Of a stretch of 5,487 nucleotides of DNA, positions 5,027 to 5,487 are shown piece by piece. Every line of letters starts with the position of its first letter. Positions within the stretch are counted from its first letter, which is position 1. Made by a program: the position numbers and the translations under genes. The notes under the pieces were generated by a model, which saw only the letters and a list, made by a program, of their open reading frames with translations, was not told where the DNA came from and did not search any database. This DNA comes from Weeksellaceae bacterium (GTDB taxonomy: Bacteria > Bacteroidota > Bacteroidia > Flavobacteriales > Weeksellaceae), in contig JAKOOI010000602.1 in assembly GCA_022701475.1 (NCBI GenBank), forward strand, positions 1 to 5,487, written 5' to 3'.

Positions 5027-5487
5027 ATGAAAGGAAAATTTTTGTCCTGCCTGTTCTCTATGATAATAACAGCAGGAGCAGCCCAGACACAACAATCCCA
5101 GACATCTTCACAGCCGCAATCTGCGTCACAGCTTCAGGTTTCAGAAGATCAGAAGCAGGGAAATTACCATTCCATCATTACAGTAAGCAGCTTTGCGCCC
5201 TTCCGGGATCAGCGGTTTAATGTGGGCTATATGCATCAGCTGAACAGCCGGTGGTGGCTGGGAATGGAAATTGCTTACGGACAGAAGGGGATGACACCGT
5301 ACAATCTTGGATTCGAGGATGATTACAAAATCTATGAATTAAAGCCTGAACTCTATTACAGCCTGGATCCCAAATCCCGGCTTAAGCATTTCCTCTCGGC
5401 AGAACTTTCTTATCTGAACCACAGTTCAAAAAGGACCAATGCCGGTTATTACGACGGCAGCGGGGAATATTACAGGTTCGATGCAGC
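5027..5487 (+). CDS. Exported protein, probable outer-membrane beta-barrel (3' partial)
   Basis: The frame is open from the ATG at 5027 to the window edge: 153 codons plus two bases. The start follows the strong promoter at 4975-5005. A Sec signal peptide, MKGKFLSCLFSMIITAGAAQ, has a short basic start, a hydrophobic core and probable cleavage after Ala19. Cys8 lies in the core and is not a lipobox. Residues 20-45 are a low-complexity Gln/Ser-rich linker (TQQSQTSSQPQSASQLQ). From about 48 the sequence alternates aromatic and hydrophobic with polar residues in beta-hairpin style: HSIITVSSFAPF, RFNVGYMHQLN, RWWLGMEIAYGQKG, YKIYELKPELYYSL, KHFLSAELSYLNHSS. This suits membrane strands with short Asn/Asp/Gly turns. 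It resembles small Bacteroidota outer-membrane barrel families (DUF3575 or porin-family type), but I cannot name the family. Specific function unknown. Confidence 0.75.
   Translation, partial: MKGKFLSCLFSMIITAGAAQTQQSQTSSQPQSASQLQVSEDQKQGNYHSIITVSSFAPFRDQRFNVGYMHQLNSRWWLGMEIAYGQKGMTPYNLGFEDDYKIYELKPELYYSLDPKSRLKHFLSAELSYLNHSSKRTNAGYYDGSGEYYRFDA

Noticed and set aside
4978..5220. 80-codon open frame starting GTG at 4978 (+)
   Set aside because: It overlaps the promoter and the N-terminal coding region of the exported protein in another frame. The frame from 5027 has a signal peptide, barrel-like sequence and stays open to the window end.
1..5487. A coordinated novel gene system across the window
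   Set aside because: The genes lie on both strands with separate promoters and terminators and belong to unrelated functions; nothing links them beyond proximity.

Overview
The window looks like chromosomal DNA from a flavobacterium of the Bacteroidota, most likely Chryseobacterium or a close relative (Weeksellaceae). The evidence is a type IX secretion (T9SS) C-terminal sorting domain on a secreted peptidase, promoters of the Bacteroidota form TTTG-N19/21-TAnnTTTG, near-absence of Shine-Dalgarno sequences, and AT-rich spacers between moderately GC-rich genes. The genus is an inference from style and recollection, not from a database comparison.

Layout, left to right. (1) 1-1860 (+): a secreted M1-family zinc metallopeptidase with an intact active site and a T9SS type A sorting domain; its 5' end lies outside the window. 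(2) 1861-2187: a 327-base convergent spacer with a strong bidirectional terminator at 1884-1910, followed by about 260 bases with hairpins and overlapping short open frames but no convincing gene. It may be a copy of a dispersed intergenic element. (3) 2188-3066 (-): a cupin_8/JmjC-like Fe(II)/2-oxoglutarate oxygenase with HxD...H and Lys ligands in place. (4) 3067-3222: a divergent promoter region with an inverted repeat just upstream of the oxygenase -7 element. (5) 3223-4419 (+): kbl, 2-amino-3-ketobutyrate CoA ligase (glycine C-acetyltransferase), full length with all key residues. (6) 4450-4488: the kbl terminator hairpin, whose loop is also the -7 box of the next gene's promoter. (7) 4489-4926 (+): a small lipoprotein with MORN/YwqK-like repeats. 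(8) 5027 to the window end (+): the N-terminal part of an exported, probably outer-membrane beta-barrel protein behind a textbook Bacteroidota promoter.

The genes do not form one pathway. Each appears to be its own transcription unit: the M1 and oxygenase genes converge on a shared terminator, the oxygenase and kbl diverge, and the two envelope genes at the right each have their own promoter. kbl acts in cytoplasmic threonine/glycine metabolism, and no threonine dehydrogenase gene lies beside it. Three of the five proteins are exported (a T9SS substrate, a lipoprotein and a probable outer-membrane protein).

I see no mobile element with a transposase, no CRISPR array, no tRNA or rRNA, and no defence or biosynthetic system. 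The most unusual items are the terminator-promoter overlap after kbl and the strange spacer at about 1920-2175.
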